From Rapana venosa (Eukaryota; Mollusca; Gastropoda; Neogastropoda; Muricidae), in the NCBI GenBank assembly GCA_028751875.1, contig CM054167.1:20979123-21043122 (forward strand): a stretch of 64,000 nucleotides of DNA, in the 5' to 3' direction. Below, one piece after another: positions 1 to 12,803 of the stretch (position 1 is its first letter; every line of letters starts with the position of its first letter). The notes below the pieces were generated by a model. The model saw only the letters and a list, made by a program, of their open reading frames with translations, did not search any database and was not told the DNA's origin. Both the position numbers and the translations under genes were made by a program.

Positions 1-193
1 CGTACACACGGGACACCACAACACACAAAAAACAAAAACCAACAAACACACTTAATCACTCAGCCACAACAGCACTAACGACCACCACCCACACACACCA
101 CCTTCACATATACACACTAACTTAACAAAAAAGAAAATCAAGATGTCAAAAAAATAAACTTATAACATTTATTACACACACACTAGCTAACAA

Positions 194-2340
194 GTGCCCC
201 CATCCACTTTACCCCTCGACTTGTCCTTATAGGCCCCCCTTCTACTTGTTCCCTCTTGCTTGCCGCTCTACTTGTCCCCTACTTGTCCCATCTACTTGTC
301 CCCTTTACTTTGCCACCCTCTACGTGCCCCCTCCACTTAACCCTCTACTTGGTCTATATGGCCCCCTTCTACTTGTTCCCATCTGCTTGCCCGCTCTACA
401 TGTCCCTCTACTTGTCCCATCTACGTGTCCCCTTACTTTGCCACCCTCTACTATCCGCTCCCATCCAACGTGACCCCTCTACTTTCTTAAAGCCCCCTCT
501 TACATTTTCCCATCTACTTGCCCCGCTCTACTTTTCCCCATCTACTTGTCCTCATCTACTTGTCCCCCTCTACTGTCCCCTCTATAATGTCCTCTTTACT
601 GTGCCACCCTTCATACTTGCCCACCTCCACGTGAACCTCTCTACTTGTCCTATAGCTCCCTTCTACCTTGTTCTCCACTACTTGCCCCTCTCATACGTTT
701 CCCCTCTATACTTGTACCCTCTTCTCCCCCCCACTTGTCCCCCTATACTTGCCCTCTCCACTATGTAACCTATACTTTCCCCTCTATCTTCCCCCTCTAC
801 TGTCCCCTCTACTTGTCCCCCTTTACTTGCCCCGTCTGCTGTTTCCCTTGTCCCCCTTTTTAATTGCCTCTTACTTGTCACCTTCAACTATTCCCCAGTA
901 CTTGTACCCTTTTACTTGTACCCTCTACTTGTGCTATACCCCCTGAATTTTCCCCTCTCCATACTTTCTATACCCTACTACTTTTCCGCGTACTTATTCC
1001 ATAGCCCCCTCTAACGTTCCTTCACTACTTTTCCAACCCTTTACTTTACCCTCTACTTGTACTATATCCCCCTCTACTTGTCCCCCTGCTCTACTTATCC
1101 ATAGCCCCCCTCTACTTTGTTCCCCACGTCATTTTTTACCCTTTACCCTTGTCCCTCTCTACTTGTCCACCTCTTCTTGTCCCTCTCTACTTTTCCCCCC
1201 TCTATTTGTCCACCCTCTACTTGTTTGTCCCCATCTACTTTTGTACAGTCCCGCTCCTCTACTATTCCACCTCTACTTGTCCCCCCCCTCTCTACTGGTC
1301 CCAATTATTTTTCTACCTGACCCCTCTATATTCCCCCACTACTTGTTGCCCCTCTACTTGTCGCTCTCTACTTGTCCCCCTCTACTGTCTCTCTGTGCTT
1401 GTCCCCCGCTACTTGTCCCGCTCTGACTTGCCCCTATCTACTTGTCCCCCTCTACTTGTCCCCTCCACTTGTCCCACTATACTTGTCCCTCTCTACTTGT
1501 CCGTCTCTACTTGCATCTCTCTACTCGTCCCCCCTCTACCTTTCCACCCTCTACTTGCACCCCTCTACTTGCATCCCTCTACTTGCCCCCTCTACTTGTA
1601 CCCTCTACTTGTTCCCATCCTACTTGTCCTATAGCCCCCTCTACGTGTCTTCTTCTTACTTTTCCCATCGCTACTTTACATCTACATTGTCCGTCTCCAC
1701 TTGTTCCCTCTACTTGCCCGGTAAGAGCCTCATCTACTTGTCAATCTATATCCCTCAATACTTGCACCCTCTTCTTGTCCCCCCCTACTTAGTTCCACCT
1801 CTAACTCTTCAACCCTAACCGCCCCCCATCTCTGTGTCCACCTCTACTTTCCCGTCTACTATGCCCACACTACTTCTGCCTCCCTCTACACGTCCCCTCT
1901 ACCTTCATTCTACTAGTTCCCCTTAATACGCCCCCTCCGTTGTTTTCCCTCCTGACTTGTCACCTTACTTGACACTATAATCACCCATCTACTTTTCCAC
2001 CTCAACTTGGCCTGCCCTCATACACTTGCCCCCCCTATACTATGTCCTCTCTACTTGTCCCCTCTTTACCTACACACGCCCTATTTCCGACCTCGTACTT
2101 AGTCCCCTCTACTATCCCTCTTATACTTGTACCACACACACACACACCGCTTTCTCTATCTTGTCCCACCATCTTCTTGTCCCCCTCTACCTGCCCCTCT
2201 CTTTGTCCCTCTCTACTTGTCCCCTCTCCTGTCAACCGCTACTGGTGCCCCGCTATGTGTCCCCCTCATAATTGTCCACTGCTGCTTCGCCTAATTGCCC
2301 CCTTTGTATTTGGTCCCCCTCTTACCTGACCCTACATATA
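194..2340 (+). repeat. 14-bp minisatellite, consensus CTCTACTTGTCCCC
   Basis: About 2.1 kb of imperfect tandem copies of a roughly 13-15 bp unit, CTCTACTTGTCCCC, with common variants CATCTACTTGT and CTACTTTTCCCC. The + strand is pyrimidine-rich throughout. Overlapping frames of 60-170 codons here, rich in Ser, Leu, Pro, Thr and Cys, are products of the repeat and not genes. The first 190 bases of the window are A/C-rich sequence without a recognisable feature. Confidence 0.92.
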
Positions 2341-2394
2341 CCTGGCAATCTCTAATTGTACTAAGTATATATGGGGAAACGCTTCTATGAGTCC

Positions 2395-2418
2395 AACACA
2401 CACACACACACACACACA
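2395..2418. repeat. CA microsatellite
   Basis: A short pure (CA) run at the edge of the pyrimidine-rich minisatellite, with a second shorter CA stretch at about 2505-2525. Together they mark the boundary between the two opposed arrays. Confidence 0.9.
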
Positions 2419-2699
2419 TCCGTGTAACCCTCTCCCTTGATTCTATTCTAAAGAGAATTTAAAATAGTGGTTGGGAAAAAGTGATGGAAAAAGAATTAGT
2501 ATGGACACACACACAACACACACACAGAAATAATATTATGGTTGTGATTGGAAAAGCGTTAGGTAAAGCGATAAGGAACAAAAGAATGAAACAAGTATCG
2601 GGAAAAATAGTAGTATGCACACAAGAGGAGTATGGACACAAAGAGATTGGAAGTGGTAAAAAGAGTAGGACCAACAGAGTATGGGAATAACAATGCGAG

Positions 2700-3600
2700 A
2701 GTGGAAAGTTGGTGAAAATAGCTTATGGAGAAAAGATTTAAGGGAAAGTAGAAGTTAAAATATGGTGGGATAAATATTATGGAAAAGAGTAGTGGGACAG
2801 ATTTTGGAAAAAAGAGTAGTAAGAGTTAGGGTAATATAGTAGGGTAATATTTAGTGGGGAAATGAGGAGGGGGTAAGAGTAGGGAAAAAGAGTAGGGGGG
2901 AAAAGAGTAGGGGAAAATATAGGGAAAAAGTACACACAACCACGGAAAGAGTAATGGAATAAGAGTTTAAATGGAAAGAGATTTGGAAGGTGAGAAAGGA
3001 GTAGGGGAAAAAGAGTAGGGAAAGTGAGGAGGAGGTGTGGTTAAGAAAGAGTTGGGGAAAGGATAGGGAAAAGATGAAGGGTAAAGAGAGGTAAAATTTT
3101 GGAGGAATAGAGGGGGTGGAAAAGTGTTAAGGGAATAAAGAATAAGTAGGGGAAAAAAGAGTAAGGACTCTCTCTATGTAGGGGGGGGTTTTTATGGTTG
3201 GGTAATGTAGTTGGTTTTTTGTGTAGGAAATATTGTAGGATTTTAGGTGTTGAGAGTAGGTGAAGTATGAGTTGGGGAGATATAGGGGAAGGAGGGTAAG
3301 GGAAATAAATGATAAAAAAAAAATAATTTAATGAGTAGGAATAAGGAGTAGGAAGGGAAGAGTTTGGGGAAAGAGTAGGGGAAAAAATCTAGGGCAGAAA
3401 GTATGGGAGAAGTGAGGATAAAGAAGAGTAGGAAAAGTATAGTAGGGAATAAATGAGAGGGAAAAAGAGGAGGGGGGAGAGAGTATGGGGAAAAGAGAGT
3501 CCATGGAAAGATAGGGAAGATAAGTAGGAAAAAGAGTAGGGAAAAGATTGGGGCAAATTAAGTAGGAAAGAGAGAAATAGAGTAGGGAAAATGAGTAGGT
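2700..3600 (-). repeat. Inverted counterpart array, purine-rich (GGGGAAAAAGAGTA)n
   Basis: About 0.9 kb of degenerate tandem copies of a purine-rich unit close to GGGGAAAAAGAGTA. Its reverse complement, TACTCTTTTTCCCC, is close to the CTACTTTTCCCC variant of the upstream array, so this block is in effect the same minisatellite family on the opposite strand. The copies are more degenerate than the left block. No coding sequence is supported. Confidence 0.75.
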
Positions 3601-3689
3601 TGGTGTAGTTGGTATGTTGGGGGGTTGTTTTTGTGTGTGGGTTATGGAGTGGGTTTTAGATTGTTATGAGTGGGGTTTAGTGGATGGAA

Positions 3690-4490
3690 GAAGAGTCATT
3701 TTTTTTTTATTTTTTTTTTTTTATTTATATTTTTATTTTTTTTTATATTATTGGTTATTTCTTATAAGTTTTTTACTTTTGTTTTTGTTTTTTTTGTTTT
3801 TTTTTTAATTTTTTGTTAATAATACTTTTTATAATATTTATTTTTAAATTTTAATACTTAATATTTATTAATATATTATAAACTATAATTTAAATATAAT
3901 ACATTAATATAATATAGGAAATAAATAAATAAAAAACAGAAATAAAAAAATAACAGATAAACAAAATAAACTGAACAACACAAAAAAAACATACATCGAA
4001 CAAAAAATAATAACACAAAACTAACAAACAATTAAAAAAAAAAAAAAAAAAAGACAAAAACAATAAAATAAAACAAGAAAAAATAAATAAAAACAATAAA
4101 AAAATTAAAATACAAAAAAAACACTCTAGAACAAAAACCAAAAAAATAAAAAAATAAGAGAAAAAAAAAAATAACTAGAATAAAAACAAAAAAACAAAAC
4201 AAAAACATATAACAAAACTAAGAATTAATATAAGAAAAAATAAAAAAACACAACAAAACCTACACACATAAAAACCCTATAAGAAAACAAAACCCTCTAA
4301 AAAAAAAAACATAACCAATACAAAAACAACTAGTCAAAAAAGGAATATAATATAATTCACAAACAAAAAAAAAACCAAACAAACGAACAAACGAACAAAC
4401 TAACAAAAACAGATATAAGTAACACAAAAATAACAAATAACACTAAAATCAACGACAAACCAAACAAACAAATAATCAACTAATGGGGGA
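3690..4490. repeat. AT-rich low-complexity tract with T-to-A skew switch
   Basis: From 3700 to about 3830 the + strand is nearly all T with scattered G/A; after a short mixed section it is nearly all A with scattered C up to about 4490. This gives a sharp strand-skew reversal near 3.85-3.9 kb. Open frames here are low-complexity Phe/Leu- or Lys/Asn-type translations. No gene is visible. Confidence 0.85.
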
Positions 4491-4499
4491 TTGAGTAGG

Positions 4500-5270
4500 T
4501 GTTAAAAAAAACAAAACAAATAAAAAAACATAACTAAAAAAAAAAACACAAAGAAGAACACAAAGTTCACCCACCCAACCAACACACCAAACACAAACAC
4601 CAAAAACCACCCTCCCCAAAAACCGCCGCCACCTACCCCCCAACCCCCCCCTCTCCACCACAACCCAATAACCCAAACCTCCACACCAACCACCCCACCC
4701 CCCCCCCCCCCCCAATTTCAGAACACCCCCAGTCGTTACAAACCGTTAATCAACCCCCCCCCCCCCACCCCACCCCCACCCCCCCCGCCAATCCCACAAT
4801 GTAAAAGCACCCCACACAAGCAACAGATAACAAGCTCAACCATCCCCCCCACAACCACATCAAGACAAATCACAGCAAACCCCCCTATAAAAAAGACCAA
4901 GTGCCCTCCACATCGACTCCAACACACATGCCCCCAAAATCCCCCCGACACACCCCCCACGACCCCCCCCCACATCATAAAAGTGTCCGACGCCACATGC
5001 CATCTACGCGTGGGCCCAAAGATGCCTCTAGCACCCCAGGTCAGAACACCCCCGTCCGCAAAAATGACTCGGAGCCACCCCCCGCACGAACGCCAGCGTC
5101 TCATACGAACATCTCCCAGCAGCCCAAACAAACCAGCACACACACTCCATCCTCCCCAGCCCTTCCCGAAACAACCACTGTGTCGCACACAATCCTAATA
5201 AACACCACATGGTCAAGATTCACATCAAATAGCCGTTACATAACATGTCACCCAACAGCTTCAAATCCAT
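4500..5270. other. A/C-rich to C-rich sequence, no gene recognised
   Basis: A-rich then C-rich DNA with several runs of 10-18 C (for example near 4700 and 4755). It grades into sequence of more normal composition by 5.0 kb. Overlapping frames up to 150 codons on the minus strand are Gly/Val/Cys/Trp-rich and reflect base composition. I see no recognisable domain. Confidence 0.6.
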
Positions 5271-5279
5271 CATAAACAC

Positions 5280-7800
5280 GGCAAACCACAAAACAATCCC
5301 AGGACGCAGCCATGGCCGTGACCACGCCCAAAGAACTTACCACCCTAGTAATCGCTGAAACTGCAAGCCAAATCAGCAGCCAAAAAACACCACCGCAAAA
5401 GATTAGATCTGTGCGAAAACTCAAAGACCCCCACCGTGTGTTTGAGATCATTCTCTCCAACCAACAAAGGAGTAAAGTCTTCTGACCGCAACTCACAGCA
5501 ATCTTGACAATGATGTAATGAACACACTAGCCAACCAACATAAGAAGATGCAATTGACAGCAGCAGAAGCCCCATATAGGAGAGAGCAAGAACAAAGAAA
5601 CATCCCCTGAGGGGTGACAAATGAGTCATTGACGCTCTGCGACAAAAGAAGAGAAGCTATACGCAAAAATTCACAAGTCCCAGAAGCCAAAAATAAAAAC
5701 CGACATAGCCACAGTATAAGTGAGGAAAAAGATGAGAGAAAGCCTAAAGAAGCGTGGATAGAAGAACAATGCCAATCAGCTTTCGCGAAGATAGAATGGC
5801 CAAGAGACAAACAGCAAAACACATACTGTATGAAACACCTCTAGAAATCACCTAACAAAAAACAAAAATAACAAAAACCACACAGCCTAAACTCTGATAT
5901 GAGAACGACAAATAAGGAAATCTATCAACGTAAAGCAAATGCCATCCTCTCCACGACTGGACGACAATACAGTGAGGGTTTGTATAACAACCCTAACTAT
6001 AACGTCCAGTACATACAACATAGTTAACTGAACCAAACCCCTGAACAACCAAGAAGAAAAAGACCCACCATACACTCAAGGTTGAAGAAGATTACATCTA
6101 TTAAGCATTGAAGAAGGGAAAGCTCCCCTGGAATCGATAAAATTCCAATCGGAAATCGATAAAAAAATGGATGGGAATAGAAACCATGCAAGGACGATTC
6201 AAAGAACATATGTCAGAAGATTCAACGACACCACAAAATGCACCAGTACAGCAATGGACACAGACCTTTAAATAAAAACCCACCTACCAAAGCAAAGGAA
6301 ACCTCCAATCAATGTCCAGACAACTACAAGAGAACGCACCAGACACCCTCATAAAAGCCATCCTATGCCTATATCATTGCTGCAGGTAGTCCTTCAACAG
6401 ACCTGAACAACAAGCCAGAACAAACTTCACCTCCTGCAAGAAGAAATCAATCCGAGCTATTCGGCACAAAACGCAGCACAATGGAACAAATTTTTCCATC
6501 TGAGAATTCTATAGAGAAACAATCTCCAACACCAAATAATGACTTTATCACAACTTATCATGAGACTTCAAAAAGGCCTTATGAACAGGTATGGGCATGA
6601 CGGCCTCTGGCAAAGTACTACATGCACTTATCAAAAAACATTCAGACAACTGCCTCATTAAATCAACATTAGGGCACAAAAAGTAAACGAGAACGCAAGA
6701 AGTGCAGTTTTCGTGAATAATCAGCATGGGCGAGAGTTCTTTCAATGAACCACGGTTGGGGTCCGATCAGTGCTAGCCCATCTTCTCCACCTGTACTTTT
6801 CAACCTCCTCACTCTAAAACATCATGACACATAGACAACTCAGCAATAACCACCACCACTTCCATCGCACATTGGTGGAAGACATCCCTTATGCAACTTC
6901 AGATTTCAGATACAAATTGACCTCATGGAGCGCAGCAAACAAGAACTGCAAAACACCTCACAATAGTCTCTCAATCGATCGAGCGCATAACGGCATGTGA
7001 AGAGTCAGTACAGATAAATCAAAGATCAATGGTCAACAGCTCGCAATAATAGACAAGCACCGGAAATATAAGGATGAATAGGAGAAATAACTGGAAGAGG
7101 TGAGCCAATTCAATATACTTAGGGCTCCATCCTAACACAACAGATGGCACATCACACACACAATGGAAGTGAAAGCTCGCATTGCAACATGCGCATGTAT
7201 GCTCTCTAGCCCAGACTCTAGAGATCATCAGATAACTAACAACATCAGCTTACTGCAACGCAAATCACCACGTTTACAAATCCCACTCGTGATTATCTAT
7301 CCCTCCTATATGGCTGTGAACCCACGAACTCATCACAGCATAGTTAAGAGGAGAATCCAAGCATTCGAGACATACATAAGTTCTGAGCCACAGAAATAGA
7401 CTCCTCCAAATATCATACAACGAACACAACAGACTAACAACACTAATGAATGAATAGAACGAAAAATAAAAAGCGAGTGGTGATGCCCCCCTAAGAACCT
7501 CTATCCTCTCCACCATAAAGAGGATAACAAACTGATGAGAGTTTGGTCACCTGAAAAAAATAAAATTAAAAAAAACAACTAAACCACAAACACAACACCC
7601 TTAGCATTAACACATTTCCTGGACATTGGACACGAGTATGAATGCAAGAAAAGAAGAAGAAGACCAATGTCAAAAGAAATCATGGTATGATAACATCTAC
7701 ACATCAAAGAAATGGACCGCACCCACCACCTGTCAGAAACCTACTACTAAGCCACACAAAAACTAATTAACTACAGGAATTTACCCCCGGGTTGAGCATC
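5280..7800 (+). mobile_element. LINE A: decayed non-LTR retrotransposon
   Basis: A heavily mutated but clearly ordered reverse-transcriptase ORF on the + strand. In order I see a pre-RT linker (KAKEAWIEEQCQ-like) near 5.75 kb; a GKAPGIDKIP-like stretch near 6.12 kb; an LPKKGN-like stretch near 6.29 kb; GFRxxRSTxEQIFxLR remnants near 6.45-6.51 kb; DFKKA plus DRVWHDGLW across a frameshift at 6563-6610; a degraded FADDIDLM region near 6.9 kb; RIQAFET near 7.36 kb; and a basic C-terminal segment near 7.64 kb. No endonuclease domain was recognised. It belongs with the common invertebrate LINEs whose RT carries DFKKAFDRVW; the clade cannot be fixed by eye. The boundaries are approximate. Confidence 0.85.
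6050..7400 (+). pseudogene. Reverse transcriptase remnant of LINE A
   Basis: This is the RT core of LINE A. The + strand must be read in all three frames to follow the protein: at least four frame changes and several stops fall between the GKAPG-like motif and RIQAFET. The DFKKA block at 6563-6577 is intact but is followed by a TGA-containing shift before the WHDGLW block. The FADD catalytic motif is no longer intact in one frame. This is a dead copy. The region has normal base composition, so the decay is probably real age rather than sequencing error. Confidence 0.82.
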
Positions 7801-7959
7801 GGAACACAACAGACTCTCTGTCCAGCGTCTTCTCTTATTCCCACTCCTCTACATCCTTTGAGACATGGTAGACTACGAGTGATTGAGTTGACAGTGAGTT
7901 CCTGCAATGTATTATAGTACTTTCCTATACAGGGTGTCCTTTATTTCCACAGAATTTTT

Positions 7960-8780
7960 CTGCACCACGGGGACAACTTCGTATGTTGCTGTGGGTTCTT
8001 TTTACGTGCGGTAAATATTTTATGTGCAACAAACGACACGGACCAGGCAGTTCGGTTGATCGTACTCAATGCCGAAAATACTATAACCCAGACCACCGAA
8101 ACTTCATTGAGGAACGGGGGGACAGAAGTATCAAGGCCAAACAAGGGATCGATCCAGACGCATATTACCGACCCGGACTTTTCTGGCTATTTTACAAGCA
8201 GGTGCTTCACCTCTAGTGATACCACACACACCGAAAAACCCACTTGGTTGGGTTTATTCATTCACTCTCAACACCTAGTGCCCGTGTCAGAAACTGTAGT
8301 ACAGTTATAGATTGAGTCCAGCTAATTGCCTAAGCCTACCACAGACATTGTTGTTTATGTTGTAACAAAATACTTGTGTCTGAGATTGCCTTACAGCAAG
8401 ACAACTCTTAACATATCCCAACAACCTGCCACTCCCTCTAAACAGGAGACTAAACATCCCTCGTGAAGTCGTGAGTATGGCCTTGATCCTCTATGGCGAG
8501 TACTTGAACAAAGTCATACACGCAAACTTCTCATAAATCCGGTGTACTTCACTATCTCACAGTGATTCCTCAGGCTGGAGGATGAGTGAGGTCATAGTAG
8601 CATATTCATTCGGTGACCCCCCAAAGTGCTAAGCGGCAACAGCAACACATAAACAGACACAACACACTATCGATCATACAACCACACAAACCAACAGCAA
8701 CCACAGCACAACAGCACAACAACAACACAACAAACAACAACATTCTCATCACGCTGCACTGTGGAACATCGAGGTAAACG
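7960..8780. other. Intergenic sequence, nothing recognised
   Basis: Mixed-composition DNA with overlapping + strand frames of 77-84 codons near 8.0-8.3 kb that match nothing I know. From about 8.64 to 8.75 kb it is A/C-rich, low-complexity sequence. No domain, RNA gene or tandem repeat is evident. Confidence 0.5.
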
Positions 8781-8784
8781 ACAC

Positions 8785-9180
8785 TGGAAGCATACCTAGG
8801 TGGTTAGAGCATTCGAGCTCGCGCAATCTGACGCCACAGGTATCGATTCCCGTTCAAGGGAGAGTTATTTTCCTCTAGGAGTTACCATCGTGAGCAGACC
8901 TCCTCCTTCATCCACCAAACTCCTTCGTGATGATACAATAAAATGAGCAACCCGTGTTGGGAAAACTAGCACACAGATACATATGCACACACATTGAACA
9001 TTCTGTTCCACTTTCATAAGAATAAAGCCATTGTGTCTGCCGGAGGGACAGCAGATGACAATTTACAAAACCTCTCATACACACGGGAGTGGATTTTATT
9101 TTAAAAAGCACGTGATGCTTATTTTCCATATCCGCATTATAATATAGTAGTACAATACAATAAAATTTAAACACACAATA
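8785..9180 (+). mobile_element. tRNA-headed SINE, plus strand, with conserved 3' tail
   Basis: The head at about 8798-8850 has an A-box-like GGTGGTTAGAGCATTCGAGC and a B-box-like GGTATCGATTCCC. About 300 bp further on, at 9085-9165, is a tail resembling the conserved segment GGACTGGAT, AAAAAGCAC, then CTTATT and CCAT. That tail is the end of the minus-strand SINE at 12.98-13.18 kb and recurs at 61.5-62.9 kb. Joining head and tail into one element is an inference; they could be two adjacent fragments. Confidence 0.6.
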
Positions 9181-9269
9181 CATCCTCAAACAAACCAGCC
9201 TAGTGGAAGGTGTGAATGACAGTGTGCTTCATACATCTTTTATATTTTGCCCAGCAACTATCTTTGCGA

Positions 9270-9610
9270 GTGTGGTGACGGGATAGCATCAGTGGTCAGA
9301 GCACACTCGCTTTCCCCAGTCCATAGTCCAAGTGAAGCAGCGTCGAGCGTGGTATACCACATTGATGGAGTGAAACGTTTGCGTGCCTTAGGCTTCACTT
9401 AACAGTTTCCCACCAGTTCAATCCAGCTGTAAAATGGGTACCAAGCCCCTCTTTAGGGATCCAAGGAAGTTAAAGCATGCGAGGAAAGGAGAATGGGTCG
9501 CCGCCCTCAATATGCTGGCCCTAGAGAAAATGAAGAGTCTCTGACGCCTCGCTCCCCACTACCACCTTATAAGGCTTTATGGACGACATCCTTTACCTTT
9601 ATACTCCTAC
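9270..9610 (+). mobile_element. SINE-like repeat, copy 1 of GCCGCCCTCAATATGCTGG family
   Basis: Near 9.29 kb is a tRNA-like A-box (AGTGGTCAGAGCACACTCGC). Near 9.43 kb is the segment CAGCTGTAAAATGGGTACC, a motif I know from several SINE families. From 9.49 kb the block GCCGCCCTCAATATGCTGGC and then CTGACGCCTCGCTCCCC follows. The same last block recurs at 59.68-59.79 kb (same strand) and 48.94-49.11 kb (opposite strand), so this is a dispersed family. Confidence 0.72.
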
Positions 9611-11440
9611 CTACAATGTGGGAAGGATAACAGAGATATGAAAGGTCTTCCACCTTCTGTAAGATTACTGAAAACCCTCATACATAGAGAGATGGAGTCC
9701 TCAGTCTGAGTAGACAGGAAGGCCTAAAGTCGAAAATGTTTACAACACATCTGTAGGACAAACAAAAAACCCGTGGTATTGTATTGTTATTACCCATCAT
9801 ATCTCCCTCTGAATATTGTTATTCTGGTGAAAGTATGCAAACAGGAGAGTTGCTGACAACGGATTGGATAAAACCATGGATACAAATATTCTACAAAAAA
9901 TAAGAAGACACACGTACAATTTATCATTGTTGGTTCTTCGGTTAGAGCTCTGACAGGTTCTCACAGGGGGAATGTGGTTTGTGGGTTTAAATGACCCTTA
10001 CCCCTCCCACCCCCAACCCACCCCACCCACGCCCAACCCCACCCACCACCTCACCCACACCATCACACATTGCTGCAACTTCTGACTTCAGGGATATAGG
10101 TGTATACCCAAAACCCTACACACATTTTCTTTGTGCATGTGTTTTTTTAAACATGACACACTATTCCTGGTGTCCCAACGAAATGGCCAACTCAGTCCAA
10201 AAGGTGGAAACATATTACTTCTATACATAAACGTGTGCACCAAAAAAAAACCACGTTCTGACATGAGCACATCGCAACAACGACATCGTTTATAACACTT
10301 GATGCGAGACTTTTGAACATTCAGACAACACAATATTTTCATCAGTCACATGGGAAGAAAGAATGGCAAGGCTGGGAATCGAACTCACTAGAGCCACAAC
10401 ATTTTTATATTTGTTAGAGCAGGATGACAGTCTAATCAAAATTAGTTAACACATATCACACACTTCCAAGAGCTTATAAGACACAAATTTGGTGCGTCAT
10501 ATTACAGCCAGATTCTTTCTCCAGCATGTCCCACATGCTTTCGAAGCAGCTCATAGATGTTCAATATACACTCTATCCTTTTCTTGCCACGTCTATGGCA
10601 GTCATGCTCCTTCAGCTCCAGGGCTTCATCATAGTCACTTGATTGAAACCATTGTTAACAAAGGGAGTGCTTTCCCATCATAAGATCACAATCACTTTAC
10701 GGCTTAGTCTTTAATGAACGACTATGACTCTCTGACGAAAAGAAGACTTGACTCGCAATCCATCCCTTATGGTGCTGCACCCTGGGGGGCTAGTTGGGAG
10801 CCTTATGGAGAACATCTCCAACGCTGACTGTCCTTCAATGCCCACTTGAGGCCGAGACCAGAGTGGGGAATGTGTACCTGATAGACAAGGCAACACCCTA
10901 GTTAATCAAAATTAACTTCTTACACATAAACATAACACTTCTTCAACAGCAGCCTGCCCCTGACCTAGCTGTTTTGCTTGTAATTGATGTTGATTGGATA
11001 TTGTATTTTTTTGTTGTTTGTTGGTGGGTATTTCTTTTGTTCTGTCTGTTTTTTCTTTTGGAGGGGGGATAAATCGTCGAGCAAGGAATGGACAAACAAT
11101 AATATGTCGGGCTCTGATTCTTCACAGACAAGGTTAACACACCAAGAAACAAATCAAAAACAGTTACATATAGATCCTGTACAGGCGGACTCCAAACTTA
11201 ACCCCATGTTTACTGTACATGAAGGACACAGGTACAGAAGCAGGTATCATAAATGGCTGCAGGGTGGATGAATAATCAAGCATCTGCTAGAAGGGAAAGG
11301 GTGAGTGCTTGAAACCTATGTCTGGTGTGGTAGAGCAATTCTCCCTACAAGACACTCCTTGGAGCTTACTCTTGTGGGGGTGATCGGGGGCCCGTCAGTG
11401 TAAATCGCCATCATCCAACCATTCTGAAAATTCAGTGCTA
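9611..11440. other. Intergenic sequence with small repeat fragments
   Basis: No gene recognised. There is a C-rich CCCACC run at 9.99-10.06 kb. A possible minus-strand tRNA-like remnant lies near 10.37-10.40 kb (GGGAATCGAACTC, the reverse of a B box). Several 60-95 codon frames on both strands have no recognisable motif. Confidence 0.5.
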
Positions 11441-11450
11441 CAAAATGTTC

Positions 11451-11453
<3 letters not shown>

Positions 11454-11498
<45 letters not shown>

Positions 11499-11535
11499 GT
11501 GTGTGTGTGTGTGTGTGTGTGTGTGTGGTGTTGTG
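11454..11535. repeat. GT microsatellite
   Basis: About 80 bp of (GT) with three GG interruptions. The His/Thr-rich frame on the minus strand is a translation of the repeat. Confidence 0.92.
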
Positions 11536-11670
11536 TGGTCAAATTCAAAGTCAAACTTATTTTCAGAGGGCACGTTGAATAAGCCATCAAGCCATCTATT
11601 TTAAAAAAAGAAGATCATAAGGATAATATATATGCATACATAGAATATAAAAAACAACAACTAAATAATC

Positions 11671-12110
11671 TGTGTGTGTCCGTACGTGCGTGCGTGCGTG
11701 CGAGCGTGCGTGTGTGTGTGTTTGTATGTATGTATGTCTGTGTGTGTCTTCATTTTACGTCTGTTCATAAAGTGATATTAGCGTATGTCTGTGTGTGTGT
11801 TTGTCTGTGTGTATTTTGTATGAATGTGTATGTTTGTGTGTGCAAGTGTGCATATCTGCATATGTGTGCATATGTACGTGCGAGCGTGGGCGCGTGCTCG
11901 CGCGCGCGTGTGTGTGTATGTGTCTGTATATCTATAGGGTGGAAGTGATGACGAGGCCAGGGGATAAGGAAATGAGAAGAGTGAGGGGTGGTGGAGAGTG
12001 GGGGAGTGGGGGGTGGGTGGTGGGTGGGGGGTGGTGGTGGAGGTGTGGGGTGTTGGAAGAGGGAGGTAAGGGAGCGTCACTAACCTGATAATGATGGGCA
12101 AGGGAGGAGA
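11671..12110. repeat. GT-rich and GGT-rich compound simple repeat
   Basis: Imperfect (GT), (GC-GT) and (GTAT) runs to about 11.93 kb, followed by GGT/GGGT-rich sequence at 11.98-12.06 kb. The + strand is purine/GT-biased throughout. Cys/Val-rich and Thr/His-rich frames here are spurious. Confidence 0.85.
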
Positions 12111-12204
12111 GGGGAGGAGAGCTGAGGGGAGGGAGGGAGGGTAAGTACTTTGGGAGGCCTCTCTGTTCCCCTGTCCTGTCCACCTTCAGTTTGTCAACAG
12201 AGGC

Positions 12205-12478
12205 TGGTGATGGAGAGAGAGAGGGAGAGAGAGGGGGGAGAGAGAGGGGGGAGAGAGACAGACAGAGACAGACAGGCAGACAGACACAGACAGGCAGGCA
12301 GACAGAGACAGAGAGCAAGGCAGACTGAGAGACAGACATGCAGACGGAGAGTCAAAAGCAATGACAGAAACAGATAGATACAGACAGAGGGACAGAACAC
12401 ACACACACATACACGCGCACACATACGCATGCACGCGGGCAAACACAGTCTGTCTGTCTGTTTCTCTCTATATGTGTG

Positions 12479-12519
<41 letters not shown>

Positions 12520-12650
12520 TTTGTGTGTGTGTGTGTGTGTGTGTGAGTGCGTGCGTGTGTGTGTGTGGTGTGTAAGTGCGGGGGATGTTTATGTATGCGC
12601 GCGCACGTGTGTGTATGTGTGCGTGTGCGTATGTGTGTGTTTGCGCGTGT

Positions 12651-12686
<36 letters not shown>

Positions 12687-12765
12687 GCGTGTGCATATGT
12701 GTTTGTGTTTGTGTGTATATTTGTCTGTGTGTCTTTATGTGTGCGCGAGTGTGAGACAGACAGAA

Positions 12766-12803
<38 letters not shown>

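Noticed and set aside
256..768. Plus-strand frame of 170 codons at the window start
   Set aside because: It is a translation of the 14-bp minisatellite, and neighbouring frames give the same kind of peptide.
8056..8310. Small plus-strand gene of 77-84 codons
   Set aside because: Two overlapping frames of similar length, no recognisable motif, no splice or start context, and repeats nearby.
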